Origin: Isoperla grammatica | Lineage: Eukaryota > Arthropoda > Insecta > Plecoptera > Perlodidae | Direction: 5' to 3' | Assembly (NCBI GenBank): GCA_945910005.1 | Contig: OX246744.1 | Coordinates: forward strand, 6,323,973 to 6,387,972 | DNA: 64,000 bases | Part shown: piece by piece, positions 63,781 to 64,000 of the stretch | Layout of the letters: each line of letters opens with the position of its first letter | How positions within the stretch are numbered: the stretch's first letter is position 1 | Notes under the pieces: model-generated | The model's database searches: none | Told to the model about the DNA's origin: nothing | Seen by the model: only the letters and a program-made list of their open reading frames with translations | Position numbers and translations under genes: made by a program

Positions 63781-64000
63781 CAATTATTTTGAGGTATAGA
63801 TTGATTCGTTTTTCAAAATTCAAAGACACAAAATTATTAAATGAGAGACAGGGTATTTAAAAATCGATTAAAATTTTCATACGCGTGTTCCCTATTTATG
63901 TATATACTACAAATATATTTTTATTTTATTTTACTGAGTAGAGGCCTAATGTTGAAGTATAGATAGAGATATGCTTTTTTAGCATTAATTTTCTCTAAAT

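Overview
The window is nuclear DNA of an animal, about 64 kb and AT-rich, with spliced genes, long introns and dense short repeats. I infer an arthropod, most likely an insect and possibly a hemipteran. The main ground is the Melted protein, whose C-terminal PH domain ([20 protein letters not shown], then SLPAR near the end) reads like insect Melted rather than vertebrate VEPH1. This placement comes from remembered family features, not from a search. The palindromic octamer TAGGCCTA occurs dozens of times outside coding sequence and is a strong genomic signature.

Layout. (1) 1-3.0 kb, + strand: the last two coding exons of a gene that starts off the left edge, probably a FAM134/RETREG-type ER-phagy receptor ending in an LC3-interacting motif. 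(2) 3-10.4 kb: no recognisable gene. (3) 11.1-12.8 kb, - strand: TRMT10A (tRNA m1G9 methyltransferase), three exons, 295 aa, with its 3' end tandemly duplicated. (4) 13.3-29.6 kb, + strand: a complete melted/VEPH1 gene, 16 coding exons in continuous phase giving 888 aa, divergent from TRMT10A across about 530 bp. Its introns hold MITEs, foldback elements, SINEs and LINE fragments. Its last coding exon runs into a 1.2 kb minisatellite that seems to have grown from the coding sequence itself. (5) 30.8-36.4 kb: no recognisable gene. (6) 36.5-41.6 kb, + strand: TAF13, three coding exons, 178 aa, with an unusual C-terminal extension. (7) 42.6-44.1 kb, - strand: PPOX (protoporphyrinogen oxidase), one uninterrupted 480-aa frame, convergent with TAF13. 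(8) 44.8-50 kb: minisatellite, inverted LINE 3' ends, simple repeats and a cluster of long G/C tracts. (9) 50.2-54.3 kb, + strand: an array of six related spliced exons (three in near-identical intron-exon units), each with the same core CAGCTTACCTYRA. It is either a non-coding RNA or a polycistronic micropeptide gene, and is the most novel-looking locus here. (10) 55.1-56.1 kb: a 5'-truncated non-LTR retrotransposon with RNase H. (11) 56-63.6 kb: MITEs and simple repeats, then a promoter-like GC-rich stretch near 63.7 kb.

The protein genes do not form an operon or a pathway; they are ordinary housekeeping or signalling genes that happen to be neighbours. Two insertions in melted introns share an unusual structure: target-site duplication, long hairpin, 31-36 nt unpaired tail, target-site duplication. 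That fits self-primed (snap-back) cDNA integrated by a LINE machinery. All coordinates and exon joins were read by eye and phase-checked by hand; no database search was possible.
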